Shown in pieces: positions 1-11,285 of a stretch of 64,000 bases of DNA (within the stretch, counting starts at the first letter, position 1; each line of letters starts with the position of its first letter). This DNA comes from Pseudomonas guineae (GTDB lineage Bacteria > Pseudomonadota > Gammaproteobacteria > Pseudomonadales > Pseudomonadaceae), in contig NZ_FOQL01000003.1 in the NCBI RefSeq assembly GCF_900113745.1, positions 62,001 to 126,000 of the forward strand, given 5' to 3'. The notes under the pieces were generated by a model that worked only from the letters and a program-made list of their open reading frames with translations, ran no database searches and was not told the DNA's origin. The position numbers and the translations under genes were made by a program.

Positions 1-830
<830 letters not shown>

Positions 831-911
831 AGACTCGTCAGGGGCTGGATGCAGCCCCTGGCGTCATTGCGCCCAATCGCTCAACTGGATGACCCGTATT
901 AAAGAGTCCCT

Positions 912-1937
912 GTGAAAAAACTCCTGCTGCTATCCCCTTTGCTATTCGCTGCATGCCTGGCTTTAGCGCTGTACCTGCAACCCGAAGGCATTACGCAGCA
1001 ACTCGGGCTCGACAAGCCGCCCGCGCCCAAAGAAAGCGCTTACATACAACCAGGCAAACAAAGCCGAAGCCCCCCGAAAAACACAACGCAGCCATTGAAA
1101 AACCTGCCCGCCTCATTCAGCGGCACCACAGTGGATGGCACCTTTCGCCTTGATGCTGATGGCAACTTGCTGATCAGCGAAGACATCCGTCAAATCTTCG
1201 ATTACTTCCTCGCAGCGGCGGGTGAAGAGCCGCTGCTTAGCAGTGTCGAACGGCTGCGTGCCTATATTGCAGCGCAACTGCCGGCCAATGCCCGGGAACA
1301 AGCGCTGAGCCTGCTCAACCAATACCTCGACTACAAGCGCGAACTGGTCTTACTCGAGCGCGACCTGCCACAGATGGCCAATCTCGAGGCCCTGCGCCAT
1401 CGTGAAATGGCCGTTCAAGCGTTAAGGACGCGCATTTTCGACAGCCAAACCCAGCAGGCTTTTTTTTCCCGCGAAGCGGCCTACAACCAGTTCACCCTGC
1501 AGCGCCTGGCCATTCTGCAAAACAGTCAGTTGGACGATGCCGGCAAAGCCGCCGCCGTCGATCAACTGCGCAACAGCTTGCCCGCCGACATGCAGGACGC
1601 GGTTTTGCCGCAACTGCAAAACGAACTGCGTCAGCAAACTACACGACTGCAGGCCAGCGGAGCCAAGCCAGCACAGATCCGCCAACTGCGTCAGCAACTG
1701 GTCGGCGCCGAAGCCACACAACGTCTTGAGGTGCTTGATCAGCAACGGCAGACCTGGAAAAAGCGTATCGCCCAGTACCGCACCGACAAAGCGGCCATCG
1801 AAAACAATGCCGGACTGAGCGCGGGCGACAAGCGCAGCGCCATTGCCCAGCTGGCTGTAGAAAACTTCGATCAACGCGAACAATTGCGGCTGGACGCTGC
1901 CGAACAGTTGGCGACGCCAAACAAGCCACAACCCTAA
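912..1937 (+). CDS. lifO: Lipase-specific foldase (lipase chaperone)
   Basis: Membrane-anchored periplasmic chaperone that folds the neighbouring lipase before its secretion. The 341 residues begin with a short Lys-rich tip and one hydrophobic anchor (about residues 4-21). A Pro-rich variable linker follows to about residue 65, then a helical, Gln/Leu-rich body. The family signature RxxFDYxxxxxGE is present with Arg93, Phe96-Asp97-Tyr98 and Gly104-Glu105. The start is GTG at 912; the Shine-Dalgarno (AGAG region) is weak, which fits low chaperone expression relative to lipase. A strong hairpin follows the stop, so lipA-lifO ends as a unit here. Confidence 0.95.
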   Translation: MKKLLLLSPLLFAACLALALYLQPEGITQQLGLDKPPAPKESAYIQPGKQSRSPPKNTTQPLKNLPASFSGTTVDGTFRLDADGNLLISEDIRQIFDYFLAAAGEEPLLSSVERLRAYIAAQLPANAREQALSLLNQYLDYKRELVLLERDLPQMANLEALRHREMAVQALRTRIFDSQTQQAFFSREAAYNQFTLQRLAILQNSQLDDAGKAAAVDQLRNSLPADMQDAVLPQLQNELRQQTTRLQASGAKPAQIRQLRQQLVGAEATQRLEVLDQQRQTWKKRIAQYRTDKAAIENNAGLSAGDKRSAIAQLAVENFDQREQLRLDAAEQLATPNKPQP

Positions 1938-1940
1938 AAC

Positions 1941-1970
1941 GCTAAAAGCCCACCGAAGTGGGCTTTTAGC
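1941..1970. terminator. Hairpin terminator between convergent lifO and doxX
   Basis: A perfect 13-base stem (GCTAAAAGCCCAC and its complement) closes on a CGAA tetraloop. Reading on the minus strand the stem is followed by GTTTT, so it should stop transcription of the DoxX gene. On the plus strand it lies 4 bases after the lifO stop. Probably bidirectional. Confidence 0.8.
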
Positions 1971-1995
1971 GGGCTGCTGCCGAGTCGTTTAACGA

Positions 1996-2430
1996 TTAAC
2001 CAGCGATGCGCTTATCCAGCGACAGCTTGCCAGCACCTTCAATAAGAATCGCCACGCTGATGGCCAGCAGCGCCAGAGCGAACTCATAACCGTTGTTGCT
2101 CATAAAGAAGCCATTGGCCAAGTGCACCGTGGCAATCGCCACCACCATAGTCACTGCCAACACGGCAGCCGCAGGGCGTGCCAATAGTCCGATGACCAAG
2201 GCTAGACCGCCGAAGAACTCGGCGCTGCCCGCCATCAGCGCCATCAGGTAGCCAGGGGCCAGACCGATGCTTTCCATCCACTGGCCCACGCCTCCCAGAC
2301 CGTAACCGCCAAACCAGCCAAAAAGCTTCTGCGCACCGTGGGCGGCAAAAGTCAGGCCGGCAATAATGCGCAGCACGGTTAAGCCGTAGCCTGCTTGGGT
2401 CGCAACAACAGATGTGATCAGCGTATTCAT
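1996..2430 (-). CDS. DoxX family inner-membrane protein
   Basis: Four-helix membrane protein of the DoxX family (144 residues, the usual size). It shows the typical opening RIIAGLTFAAHGAQKLFGWFGG, followed by hydrophobic helices around residues 13-35, 58-80, 82-102 and 112-132. The function of most DoxX proteins is undefined; links to redox and thiol stress are reported for relatives. It is a single gene, convergent with lifO, whose upstream region (2431-2552) is very AT-rich. No partner enzyme is adjacent, so no substrate can be assigned. Confidence 0.88.
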   Translation of the reverse strand: MNTLITSVVATQAGYGLTVLRIIAGLTFAAHGAQKLFGWFGGYGLGGVGQWMESIGLAPGYLMALMAGSAEFFGGLALVIGLLARPAAAVLAVTMVVAIATVHLANGFFMSNNGYEFALALLAISVAILIEGAGKLSLDKRIAG

Positions 2431-2466
2431 CGACAGAGGTCCTTATAGGCGGGAGTTGATGAAGCA

Positions 2467-2484
2467 AATAATAAATCAATTATT
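2467..2484 (-). promoter_or_regulatory. AT-rich inverted repeat upstream of the DoxX gene
   Basis: AATAAT and ATTATT arms are separated by 6 bases, 37-54 bases upstream of the DoxX start, within a strongly AT-rich stretch. It could be a regulator site or simply promoter AT richness. No regulator gene is adjacent. Confidence 0.25.
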
Positions 2485-2552
2485 CGATATTTAAAGCCGA
2501 TAAATTCGCTATAAAGTATCTAATAAATCAATATATTAAACGCCTGCATGAA

Positions 2553-3941
2553 CTATGGTTCTAGCAAATAGCGCTCACGGCTATAGGCCAGGTAGTACTT
2601 ATTCACGCTATTCACATAGCTGACTACACCCATGCCCATCTGCTCCATGGCCACCCGTTCGACCTGGAAGAACCACTGGTTGGGGTTCAGGCCACGCCGG
2701 CGCGCTTCCGCACGCATGCTCTGCACCCGTTGCGGTCCCAGATTGTAGCCCGCCAGGATAAAGGCCATGCGCTCACGTTCATTGAGCTGCGGACTGTTGA
2801 AGTAGTTGCGGCGAATCATCGCTAGGTACTTGGCACTGGCCTGAACATTGTTATCCAGCACACCGATGTTGCTCACGCCCACAGTGCGCGCAGCCGCCGG
2901 AGTAATCTGCATCAGTCCAGTCGCGCCACCCGCTCCTCGCGCTGCCGGGTTAAGGGTGGACTCTTTGAAGGCCAAAGCTGCCAGGGCCAGCCAGTCAAAA
3001 TCATGCTGACTGGCATAACGCTGCAACACCGGGCGGACTTTCTCTAGGCGCTGGCGCTCGGTGCGACCCAGCGGGTAATGCACCTTGTACAAGCGCCGGT
3101 AAACACGCTGAAAGGCTGCATCCTGATCCGCCGGGTCACGGTAGCCCTTGAGAAAGCGATCGATGCTCGTACCGAGCATCGGCGTATCGCGGCGCACGTA
3201 CCAGCGCATGTCACCGTCATTAGACAGTTGCAGGTGACGATCCAGGCGCAGCTTGGGCATTACCTTGGCCCAGCGCTCGGCAATCGGCTGCTCGACCGCC
3301 GTGACGCTGAAGATGCCAGCCTGGACCATTTCCAGCACATCCTCGACGGCCAGCGTTGGGTCGACCCATTCGACGATGATAGGTGAGCGCTGGCTGTTAA
3401 TCAGTCGTTGGTTGACCGCCCGTACTGCTTCCCCGGCGACGCTACCCGCAGGCAAGGCCAAGCTGCGCCCGGAGAGCTGTTCAAGGTTCTGGTAACGCCG
3501 GTTACCCTGTTTGGCAACAATGATCAGCGGCACATTGCTGCGGATGGCCGCGCTAGCACTGAGCTTGCTGCCGCGCGGTATATTCAGCAGCTCACCGGGA
3601 GCAACCAAGTCGCCTTCGCCGCGCTGCAAGGCGGCCAGCAGCTGATCCTTGGCGCGGGGGAGAATCTTGAGTTTGAGCGTGCGACCATCGCGCGAGTTAC
3701 GGTTGAGGTACTGCTCGAAGGCGCGCATACGCTGGTATTCAACGCCAATGCTCTGACCCTTGACCTCGCCCGAACTGTTACGGCTCTGATTGACCAGTAC
3801 GCGCAACTCACCGCTGCTGCGAATGCTCGCTAGGTCGCGGGCAGCCTTGGGTTGCTCGACCTCCAGCGGCCCAGCCACGCGTGCGACCGCGGTCCAAGAC
3901 AGCAGCAAGAGGCAGCAGGTGAGCAGCACTCGTAACATCAA
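2553..3941 (-). CDS. mltF: MltF-like lytic murein transglycosylase with substrate-binding-protein domain
   Basis: Cleaves the MurNAc-GlcNAc bond of peptidoglycan to give 1,6-anhydro ends. The 462 residues have a signal peptide (about 1-20), a solute-binding-protein-like regulatory domain (about 40-270) and a C-terminal SLT domain (about 305-450). Catalytic Glu327 lies in FKEST; the supporting GLMQI (342-346) and AGYNLG (397-402) motifs are intact. The Cys residues near the N-terminus do not make a convincing lipobox. P. aeruginosa has two such proteins; the position near lipA and the tgpA cluster suggests the second one (MltF2). It is monocistronic, with tatD divergent. Confidence 0.88.
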   Translation of the reverse strand: MMLRVLLTCCLLLLSWTAVARVAGPLEVEQPKAARDLASIRSSGELRVLVNQSRNSSGEVKGQSIGVEYQRMRAFEQYLNRNSRDGRTLKLKILPRAKDQLLAALQRGEGDLVAPGELLNIPRGSKLSASAAIRSNVPLIIVAKQGNRRYQNLEQLSGRSLALPAGSVAGEAVRAVNQRLINSQRSPIIVEWVDPTLAVEDVLEMVQAGIFSVTAVEQPIAERWAKVMPKLRLDRHLQLSNDGDMRWYVRRDTPMLGTSIDRFLKGYRDPADQDAAFQRVYRRLYKVHYPLGRTERQRLEKVRPVLQRYASQHDFDWLALAALAFKESTLNPAARGAGGATGLMQITPAAARTVGVSNIGVLDNNVQASAKYLAMIRRNYFNSPQLNERERMAFILAGYNLGPQRVQSMRAEARRRGLNPNQWFFQVERVAMEQMGMGVVSYVNSVNKYYLAYSRERYLLEP

Positions 3942-4175
3942 GGCTCCAGAGCAGAGGCGACCAACAGGTCAGTACAGCAGCTCATCTAAAAAGGACTGCG
4001 TACAGGACAACTGACGGCTCGCGCGGGGCGCGGAGATTCGCACAGCCCGCCTATGGATACCAGCCAGTTATCACACACAACATCATGTATAGACTTTAAG
4101 TAACTGTATTTATTGACTTTTAATCTATTGCAAATAGCTCTGCTATGCTGCCCGATCAATTAAGCAGGTAGCACC

Positions 4176-4994
4176 ATGCAACTCATCGACATCGGCGTCA
4201 ATCTGACTCACCCAAGCTTTGCCGGCCAACGCGAAGCACTCCTTGAGCGCGCCTATGCAGCGGGCATCCAGCAAATGCTGCTGACCGGCACCAGCCTCAG
4301 TGAAAGCCAGCACGCCCTGACGCTTTGCCAGCAGCTGGATGACAGCGCTGAGCATTTGTTCAGCACCGCCGGCATCCACCCCCACGATGCCAGCAGCTGG
4401 AACAACGACAGCTATGCCGAGCTCAAGGGTCTGTTGGCCGAACCGCGGGTGCGTGCGGTAGGGGAATGCGGGCTGGACTTTAACCGTGACTTCTCACCCC
4501 GGCCGCAACAGGAGAAGGTGCTGGAACAGCAGTTAGCCCTGGCAGTGGAACTGCAACTGCCGGTGTTTTTGCATGAGCGCGACGCCGACGAGCGTCTGCT
4601 GGCGATCCTGCGCCACTTTCGTGACCAGCTACCGGCCGCGGTGGTGCACTGCTTTACCGGAGAGAAACGGGCGCTGTTCAACTACTTGGACATGGACCTG
4701 CACATAGGTATCACCGGTTGGATTTGCGACGAGCGCCGTGGCAGCCACTTGCATCCGCTGGTCAAGGAAATACCGCGTGGTCGCCTGATGCTGGAGAGTG
4801 ATGCGCCCTTTTTGCTGCCGCGCAGTCTGCGGCCAAAACCGAAAAGCGGCCGCAACGAGCCCGCCTACCTGTTCGAGGTGCTGCGTGAAGTGGCCCTGCA
4901 CCGCGGTGAAACCGAACAGGACTTAGCCGCCCACAGCAACGCCAGCGCACAGGACTTCTTCAAACTGCCGATGTTCAAAGCCATTGCCGAGTAA
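4176..4994 (+). CDS. tatD: TatD-type metal-dependent DNase
   Basis: Metal-dependent 3'-5' exonuclease of the TatD hydrolase superfamily, linked to DNA repair after oxidative damage and to nucleic-acid degradation; not part of the Tat exporter despite its name. The 272 residues align end to end with E. coli TatD as I remember it. The N-terminus has [11 protein letters not shown], the TatD subtype replacement for the usual HxH. It continues with [36 protein letters not shown] and [10 protein letters not shown], which supply the metal ligands. The ATG at 4176 has a moderate GCAGG-type ribosome site. Transcribed alone, divergent from the transglycosylase. Confidence 0.94.
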   Translation: MQLIDIGVNLTHPSFAGQREALLERAYAAGIQQMLLTGTSLSESQHALTLCQQLDDSAEHLFSTAGIHPHDASSWNNDSYAELKGLLAEPRVRAVGECGLDFNRDFSPRPQQEKVLEQQLALAVELQLPVFLHERDADERLLAILRHFRDQLPAAVVHCFTGEKRALFNYLDMDLHIGITGWICDERRGSHLHPLVKEIPRGRLMLESDAPFLLPRSLRPKPKSGRNEPAYLFEVLREVALHRGETEQDLAAHSNASAQDFFKLPMFKAIAE

Positions 4995-5111
4995 CCAGCC
5001 CATATTGCAGTTAATACACGCTTGTTGATGAGGATCAATAGAGCCTCCGTGCGGTTGGTCGACACTACTGGCACTTAGCCAAGTATCGACACTTCACACA
5101 GAGACACCTGC

Positions 5112-6578
5112 ATGGGCCATTGGATCAGCGACCTTTCCCTGAAATACAAATTCTGGGCCGTAAATGCCGTGGCCTTTTTCACCACCCTATTGCTGGTGCT
5201 CTATGCACTGCATCTGGAACAGCAATCGCAGCACGCCGCCGCCAAGCAGGCCGTGCAACAACAAGCCCATCTGCTCAACCAGTGGCCGCTAGGCCAGCCC
5301 CTGCCGCGTGCCAACAACCTGCTGAGCTTTATCGCAGGCCAGCCGCCGCGCCTGCCGGATAATCAGGGCCACGCCTTAGCCAATGCCCGAGGCTGGGTCG
5401 ACCTGAACGGCAGCGAAGGCCTGATCGGCGTCGAAGTCATCGGTCGTGAAGACGGCCAGCGTCTGGCCATAAGTGCCTCAGCACCGAGCCTTAGTGAGGT
5501 TTTTTTCGACCGCGCGCTCAGCTATGCCTGGGTCGTCGCCTTGCTGATGCTGCTGTTGTTGGGCGCGTCGCAGTTACTGATTCGCTTCCTCCTGAGCCAC
5601 CTCAACACCCTTAAAGACGTGATGCTGCAGGTGGAAAAAAGTGGTGACTTGAGCGCCCGTGTACCGCTCAACTGCCGTGACGAGGTGGGCCAGATGGCCA
5701 GTGCCTTCAATGCAATGCAAGCTGGCTATCAACGGGTGGTAAGCATTGTCGCGCAATCAGCGGCGCAGCTGGATGAGGGAGCCGAACGACTGGCGGGCAA
5801 TATGCGTGATGTGCGCCACGGCATGCTTGAGCAGCAAAGCGAAACGGAACAAGCCGCTACGGCCATCAATCAGATGTCCGCCACGGTGCATCATATTGCT
5901 GAGCACACCGCTGATACCCGCGACCAAGCAAAAACCGCTGAACAACTGACCCGCAGCGGCCAGCAGGTAGTAAATCGTGTGGCCTTGTCGATTTCCGGGC
6001 TGTCCAGCGGCGTGCAACAAACCGCGCAAATGATCGAGCAACTGGCTGCCGACAGTCAGAAGATCGGCGGTGTGGTCAGTGAAATTCATGGCATCGCCGA
6101 ACAAACCAACCTGCTCGCCCTCAATGCGGCTATTGAAGCGGCCCGTGCAGGCGAGATGGGCCGCGGTTTTGCCGTGGTGGCCGATGAGGTGCGCAACCTG
6201 GCCAAGCGCGTGCAGGACTCCACCACCGTTATCACGCGGATGATCAACACCCTGCAAAACGGTACACGTGATGCCGTGGACTTTATGCAGGACAGCTCGA
6301 TCAAAGCCGATGAGTGCGTGAAACAGGCTGATGCGGCCGGCCAAGCCCTGGCCGCCATCACCGACTCAGTGGCGCACATGCGTGAAAGCAATACGCAGAT
6401 TGCCGTGGCGGCTGAACAACAAAGCCAGGTGGCCGAAGAAATGAACCGCGCAGTGATGCGTATTCGTGACGTCACCGAGCAAACCGTCAGCCAAGTTGGC
6501 CAATCAGCATTAACCAGTGCCGATCTGGCCAACTTGGCGGGCGAGCTGAACACAGCCATTCGCCAGCTCAAGCTCTAA
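5112..6578 (+). CDS. Methyl-accepting chemotaxis protein
   Basis: Chemoreceptor that signals through CheW/CheA. The 488 residues have a first membrane helix at about 15-35, a periplasmic segment of about 100 residues with no recognised ligand fold, and a second helix at about 138-160. A HAMP domain runs to about 215, followed by the long cytoplasmic coiled coil. The signalling hairpin ([21 protein letters not shown] then [16 protein letters not shown]) is intact near residues 333-370. The periplasmic domain is shorter than in double-Cache receptors, so the ligand is unknown. Single gene; converges on the thioesterase at 6597. Confidence 0.93.
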   Translation: MGHWISDLSLKYKFWAVNAVAFFTTLLLVLYALHLEQQSQHAAAKQAVQQQAHLLNQWPLGQPLPRANNLLSFIAGQPPRLPDNQGHALANARGWVDLNGSEGLIGVEVIGREDGQRLAISASAPSLSEVFFDRALSYAWVVALLMLLLLGASQLLIRFLLSHLNTLKDVMLQVEKSGDLSARVPLNCRDEVGQMASAFNAMQAGYQRVVSIVAQSAAQLDEGAERLAGNMRDVRHGMLEQQSETEQAATAINQMSATVHHIAEHTADTRDQAKTAEQLTRSGQQVVNRVALSISGLSSGVQQTAQMIEQLAADSQKIGGVVSEIHGIAEQTNLLALNAAIEAARAGEMGRGFAVVADEVRNLAKRVQDSTTVITRMINTLQNGTRDAVDFMQDSSIKADECVKQADAAGQALAAITDSVAHMRESNTQIAVAAEQQSQVAEEMNRAVMRIRDVTEQTVSQVGQSALTSADLANLAGELNTAIRQLKL

Positions 6579-6596
6579 CACATCGAGCAATCAGGC

Positions 6597-7394
6597 TCAG
6601 CCAAATACCGCCACGGTCTGCCGGCTAATCGCCAGGAGCTCGCCTGCGGGCGACCACAGCGCAGCTGCAACATGGCCGTAGCCATCACGTGCGTGCTCGA
6701 TTTGCGCGCGGTACAGGCACCAGTCCAGGGTGCTTAACTCGCTCATGGGCTGAACGAACTCAATGGTCCAGGTCAATGAGCTACCCGGTGCCGGCGCGTT
6801 CAAATGCGGCAACACCGCCGGTGGCCAGGCATCGACCAACGCCAGCAAATGCGCTTCATTGGCCGGCTCGACACGGTCTTGATCACGCAGACGCACCCAG
6901 CCGCCCATCTCCCGCGATGGATTGCCCGTAAACGGCATACCGCCGAACGCCCAGCGCATGGCCAAAAAGCGGGTAAATTCCGGGGTTACATTGGGGATAT
7001 AAGGCATTTCCTGACACTCATCCACAGCCTTGGCTGCTGGAGCTGCCTCGGCCTTAACGGCAATGCGCGACTCGCGCCCAGCACCGAAGCTGCCCTGCAC
7101 GATGGTCACCACGTGGCCATCTTGCACGGCGCGCCCTAGTACCTGACTAACAGCTTTACCTTCACGCAGAACTTCGACTTCAAAGCTGATCGGCACATCC
7201 GGCGCGGCAGGGCCGACAAAGGTAATCGCCAGGGAACGCGCCGGACGCCCAGCCGGCACCTGAGCGCGCATGGCCTCATACACCAACGCCGCCACCAAGC
7301 CACCGAAACTGGCGCGGCCCTGCCCCCATTGCGAAGGAATGCTCACGGCTTGCGGATTGTCGCGCACAGCTTGAAGTAACTCAGAAAAGCCCAT
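6597..7394 (-). CDS. Acyl-CoA thioesterase, TesB-like double hotdog
   Basis: Probable acyl-CoA thioesterase. About 265 residues form two hotdog halves. The first half has the GRASFGGLVAALVYEAM region and the second ends with the SLTWTIEFVQPMSE and DGYGHVAAALWSPAGELLAISRQ motifs typical of TesB-like thioesterase-family proteins in Pseudomonas. I place the start at 7394 because a GAGG ribosome site lies 5 bases before that ATG. A longer frame beginning at 7454 adds 20 residues with no ribosome site. The substrate chain length cannot be read from sequence. Tandem with the CHAD gene but about 100 bases apart. Confidence 0.82.
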   Translation of the reverse strand: MGFSELLQAVRDNPQAVSIPSQWGQGRASFGGLVAALVYEAMRAQVPAGRPARSLAITFVGPAAPDVPISFEVEVLREGKAVSQVLGRAVQDGHVVTIVQGSFGAGRESRIAVKAEAAPAAKAVDECQEMPYIPNVTPEFTRFLAMRWAFGGMPFTGNPSREMGGWVRLRDQDRVEPANEAHLLALVDAWPPAVLPHLNAPAPGSSLTWTIEFVQPMSELSTLDWCLYRAQIEHARDGYGHVAAALWSPAGELLAISRQTVAVFG

Positions 7395-7492
7395 AACCAC
7401 CTCAACCACTAAAGATGCCGGTGATCTTAGGACAAAGACAGCGATGATTGGCACGGCATTTCAGCCAAATAAGCCGAAGGTATATCCGCTGA

Positions 7493-8266
7493 TCAGCCCT
7501 TAGGGCGGGCAAAGGCCGTAACCAATTGCTCTAAGGCCAGATCTGCCTCTTGCTCAGCCCGCTGCATGGCTGCGCGCCAGACCGGCACACACGGCTGTAG
7601 GTCAGCTTCAGTCTCGGTGCGCAGCAGCCACTGCCAATGGTCGTGCCAGTCGCCCAGCGCCGCCTGTGCCTGCTTAAGGCGCAGGCGTGTGCGCCTGGAC
7701 AACGCACTCAACTGTGGATACGCCTCAGCCGCATAGCGCAGACGCTTAACCAGTAGACGCAAGCGATGACGATCATGAGTGGGATCAAGCAGCGCCTGTA
7801 CGAGCCGCTTGCGGTCCTTGCGCAAGCGCTGCCTTATCAGCCGGTTCAGGCCGCGCAACGCTCCGTTACTGGCTGCCGCTCGCCATTGCTGCGGCCAATC
7901 ATCTAAGGCATTAAGGAGGTTTACAAGCGGCGGACTGCCCAGCAGTTCGTTATAGCCCTGCAGCAGCAGTGGCTGGCGTGATTGCGCCGCCGCACGCAAA
8001 CCTTGTTGCTGCAAATACCCCTGCAACACTTCAAGGTCACGCAATGGCCCAGTAACTCGACCCACCTGTGCCGCATACTGCTGCAGATCAGCACAAACCG
8101 GAGCCGCCGTTAGCGGGCGCAGCAGGCTGCGCAGCTGGCGCACGGCGATACGCAGGTCATGCAAGGCCTCGTCATCGGTGTTCGCCAGCAGTCGCTCACG
8201 ACAGGCGAACAGGCGAACCTGGATACGCACTACGTGCTGCTGTACTTCATCAATCAAGCCTTGCAT
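7493..8266 (-). CDS. CHAD domain protein
   Basis: Conserved histidine alpha-helical domain protein (257 residues). The repeated Arg/His-rich helices ALHDLRIAVRQLRSLLRPL and RHRLRLLVKRLRYAAEAYPQL are the family hallmark, giving a strongly basic face. CHAD domains bind inorganic polyphosphate and are often found with polyP enzymes; here no polyP gene is adjacent. Cytoplasmic, with no signal peptide. It follows tgpA on the same strand with a gap of about 70 bases, so it may be co-transcribed with the tgpA cluster, as its homolog sits next to tgpA in P. aeruginosa. Confidence 0.87.
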   Translation of the reverse strand: MQGLIDEVQQHVVRIQVRLFACRERLLANTDDEALHDLRIAVRQLRSLLRPLTAAPVCADLQQYAAQVGRVTGPLRDLEVLQGYLQQQGLRAAAQSRQPLLLQGYNELLGSPPLVNLLNALDDWPQQWRAAASNGALRGLNRLIRQRLRKDRKRLVQALLDPTHDRHRLRLLVKRLRYAAEAYPQLSALSRRTRLRLKQAQAALGDWHDHWQWLLRTETEADLQPCVPVWRAAMQRAEQEADLALEQLVTAFARPKG

Positions 8267-8337
8267 CGTCTCACTCCGTTGAAAACTCTTGCCAGCTTAT
8301 GCCCTTATTGATTTGCCACAAGTGGCCAATGGTCGCT

Positions 8338-10332
8338 CTAAGGTTGTGCACGGGTGAAGCGCCAAGGTAATGCACGCCGTAGCGCCTTCAGGCGCTGGTG
8401 TAATTGCCCGGTTGAAAGCACTTGCCCGGCATATCGCTGCGCTTCGAATGCAGCGGCGAAGTCAGCAATTGCGTGTGCTTGCGCAGGTAATTGTTGGCTT
8501 GCGCGGGCGGCATAGTCACGCGGCCCTTCGCCTGGTTGACGTACCACTCCATGACGCGCCAATAACCCTTCAAAACGACGGAACAGGCGCTGCTGCACAT
8601 CACGCTCACGCTGCCAGGGCTTGAACAGCCAAAGCGCAAGCAGCCCTAGCAATAGTCCACCACCGCCCACCAGCCCTAGCACCAATGACTGCGCATCCAC
8701 GCGACCCAGCCAGCGCTTTAAAAACTCCAGTTGCTGCTCGCTTTGATAACCCAGAACCCAGCGCTGCCAACCGTAGTTGATGTTGTCCCATGCCATGCGC
8801 AGTTCATTCAGCCAGCTGAGGTTGCGATAGCGCAGCGGGGAAAAAGGCGAGTCTTCAAGGAAGCTCTGCTCGCCAGCCAGAGCTTCTTCCAGCCCCATAT
8901 CGATCCGCTCTGGGGCCACTTGGAACGTTGGGTCAACACTGACCCAGCCCTGCTCCGCCTGCCAATACTCAACCCAAGCATGCGCATCAAACTGGCGCAC
9001 TTGGACGTAGTTGCCCGCCGGGTTGAACTCGCCGCCCTGGTAACCGGCCACCACCCGCGCCGGAATACCGGCAGCGCGCAAAACAAAGGTCATTGCTCCT
9101 GCGTAATGGGCACAGAAGCCGCTGCGGGTTTCAAAGAGGAAATCATCAATATTGTTCTCCCCCAGCGTGGGCGGACGCAGGGTGTAGGCATAGGGTTCAC
9201 GGTTAAAGTGATTGAGCAGCGCCTGCACCAGTTGCTCGGGCTGCGGGTAGTCGCGCTTGAGCTGCTCGGCCCAGGCTCGGCTGCGCGGCTCGCCCTGCGC
9301 CGGCAGTTGTAAGGCGCGGCGTAGGGTTTGCTGAGCCGGTTGCAGTTCACGTAATGCCTGCGGCCAAGAGCTGACTTGATAGATCAAGGAACGATCCACC
9401 GGCTGCCGGCGCTGCAAGCGAAAGTCGCTCATCTGTCGAGTCTGCGCGAGGTTGGTTTGCGCCACATCAAGGGCAAATAACCAGCGCTGCGCACTCGGTT
9501 GCATGACGATGCTGTAGCTCAAGGCTTCGCCCTGCTTCTGCCACTGTGCGTCGGGGGCAAACTCGGCGTAATCGGACTGCGACCAGCGTCGCCCATCAAA
9601 GCGATCGAGGGTTAATGCGCGCCAATACAACTCACTGCGCGGCGGCGTTGTTCCGTTAAAACTGGCGCGAAATGCCAAGGCGGCCGAGCGACTCAGTTCG
9701 GCGATATCCGCCGGCGCCATGCTGTCCGACAGGCCCGTCGTGGCCTTGTCATTGGGCACCGGCAATGACCACAGCGGGCCCAACCGTGGGAAGAACACAA
9801 ACAGCAGCACCATCACCGGTAGCGCCTGCAACAGCAGCCCGCCAGCCAGGCGCGCAGTTGGCCACGGCTGGGCGGCCAAGCTGCTCTGCTGCAGGCCAAT
9901 CAGCGCAGCCAGTAAAGCGGTGACCGGCAACAGGCTGTAGAAGGCCATCAGCATGCTGTCGTCGAACAGGTAGGCGGTAACCACCACAAAGAAGCCGAGG
10001 AAGATCAGCACCAGCGCGTCACGCCGCGTGCGCATTTCCAGCAACTTCAGGACAAAAGCCGAAATCAGCAACACCACCCCGGCATCCAGGCCGATCAGGC
10101 TGCCGCGCGAGAGAAACACTCCAACCGCCGCCGCCAGCATTAACGCGCCCTTGGCCCAGGCGTTTGGATAGCGTGCGCGCATACGGAAAATCTGAATACG
10201 CCACGCGGCACTGCCCAGCCACAGACCGATGATCCACAACGGCAAATGCGTCAGGTGCGGGATGATCACCAGCACCTGCGCCACCAACAACCAAGTCAGG
10301 CTCACGCGCGGGATTGAAGTCATACGGCTCAT
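8338..10332 (-). CDS. tgpA: TgpA-type membrane transglutaminase-like protein
   Basis: Inner-membrane protein with a periplasmic transglutaminase-like domain; the P. aeruginosa homolog is essential for viability. The 664 residues have several N-terminal membrane helices (about 10-190, DUF3488 region), then a periplasmic domain with the cysteine-protease-like triad. Cys407 is in SGFCAHYA, His451 in DAHAW and Asp467 in VDPTF. One further helix follows (about 555-577) and then a cytoplasmic tail of the DUF4129 type. The start overlaps the stop of the upstream DUF58 gene by 4 bases, so translation is coupled in a moxR-DUF58-tgpA operon. The physiological substrate is unknown. Confidence 0.93.
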   Translation of the reverse strand: MSRMTSIPRVSLTWLLVAQVLVIIPHLTHLPLWIIGLWLGSAAWRIQIFRMRARYPNAWAKGALMLAAAVGVFLSRGSLIGLDAGVVLLISAFVLKLLEMRTRRDALVLIFLGFFVVVTAYLFDDSMLMAFYSLLPVTALLAALIGLQQSSLAAQPWPTARLAGGLLLQALPVMVLLFVFFPRLGPLWSLPVPNDKATTGLSDSMAPADIAELSRSAALAFRASFNGTTPPRSELYWRALTLDRFDGRRWSQSDYAEFAPDAQWQKQGEALSYSIVMQPSAQRWLFALDVAQTNLAQTRQMSDFRLQRRQPVDRSLIYQVSSWPQALRELQPAQQTLRRALQLPAQGEPRSRAWAEQLKRDYPQPEQLVQALLNHFNREPYAYTLRPPTLGENNIDDFLFETRSGFCAHYAGAMTFVLRAAGIPARVVAGYQGGEFNPAGNYVQVRQFDAHAWVEYWQAEQGWVSVDPTFQVAPERIDMGLEEALAGEQSFLEDSPFSPLRYRNLSWLNELRMAWDNINYGWQRWVLGYQSEQQLEFLKRWLGRVDAQSLVLGLVGGGGLLLGLLALWLFKPWQRERDVQQRLFRRFEGLLARHGVVRQPGEGPRDYAARASQQLPAQAHAIADFAAAFEAQRYAGQVLSTGQLHQRLKALRRALPWRFTRAQP

Positions 10333-11285
10333 GGCGCACGTCCAAACAATGCCAGCGCACGCAGGCAGGCATCACGGTGTAACTCACCACTGTCGGCAGG
10401 CAGCAGTTGGCCCGGCAAGCTCAGGGCAAACGGTTGATGGCGCTCAGACAACTGCAGGGTCCAATGGCAGAGCAGTGATAAACGCGTCTCCACATCACCC
10501 GCCAAGGCCTCGAAATCCAGTTGCACGTCACGCCCTGTGAGTGAAGCAAAATCCTTGACCAGCAGCCCATGGCCACGGGAATAGGCTTTCCAGTGCAGGC
10601 GGCGTTTGGAGTCACCCGGCTGATAGCTTTTCAGGCCTTGGTAATCATCTACACCCTGGCCACTCGGGCGGCTGCCCTCCTCGTCCTGATCCTCACTGGC
10701 ACCCGTAGACAGTGGCAGATCACCCGGCAAGGGGCGTGGATAAACCAGCACTCGCTGATCCAGATCAACCCAACTCCAAGCCACCAGAATGCCCAGCGGA
10801 AAACGGCTCTCGACGCGCAGTCGACTCGGCTGCAGCCAGCCACGCCGCAGCGCCGGTAGGTTTAACTGGCACTCACTGATGCCCTGCGCGGGCACATCCT
10901 GGGTTTGTAATTCGGCCGGCGGCCAACCCAGGCTAACGGCCTGATGAGGCCGCTGGCTGCTTTCCAAGCGCACACGAAAGCCGGCCTGCTCACCGACGAA
11001 AACCGCCGGCGCACTGCCCGCTTTGAGCATCAGCCCAGCCAGGTTGCGGTAGGTATGCAGAATGGCGACCACAAACACCGAGGCCAGCAGAAAAGTCAGA
11101 CCATAAGCCAGGCTATTTTGGTAATTGATCGCCGCCAGCAGCATCAACAGCAACGCCAAGATAAAGACCGCCCCAACCCGGCTCGGAATGATAAAAATCC
11201 GCCGCTGGTTTAAGCGCACGTTGGCAGCAGCTGGAATACGCCGCGCCAACCAGCGCTTCCAGCGCGACTTGAACAAATGCATCAA
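10329..11285 (-). CDS. DUF58 domain membrane protein
   Basis: Middle gene of the MoxR/DUF58/transglutaminase module. The 318 residues have two close membrane helices near the N-terminus (about 36-80). A cytoplasmic or periplasmic beta domain follows, then the DUF58 core with GVDDYQGLKSYQPGDSKRRLHWKAYSR, the diagnostic stretch of this family. DUF58 domains resemble the von Willebrand factor A fold and are thought to bridge MoxR ATPases and their clients. It overlaps both neighbours by 4 bases, which indicates a tightly coupled operon. Confidence 0.92.
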   Translation of the reverse strand: MMHLFKSRWKRWLARRIPAAANVRLNQRRIFIIPSRVGAVFILALLLMLLAAINYQNSLAYGLTFLLASVFVVAILHTYRNLAGLMLKAGSAPAVFVGEQAGFRVRLESSQRPHQAVSLGWPPAELQTQDVPAQGISECQLNLPALRRGWLQPSRLRVESRFPLGILVAWSWVDLDQRVLVYPRPLPGDLPLSTGASEDQDEEGSRPSGQGVDDYQGLKSYQPGDSKRRLHWKAYSRGHGLLVKDFASLTGRDVQLDFEALAGDVETRLSLLCHWTLQLSERHQPFALSLPGQLLPADSGELHRDACLRALALFGRAP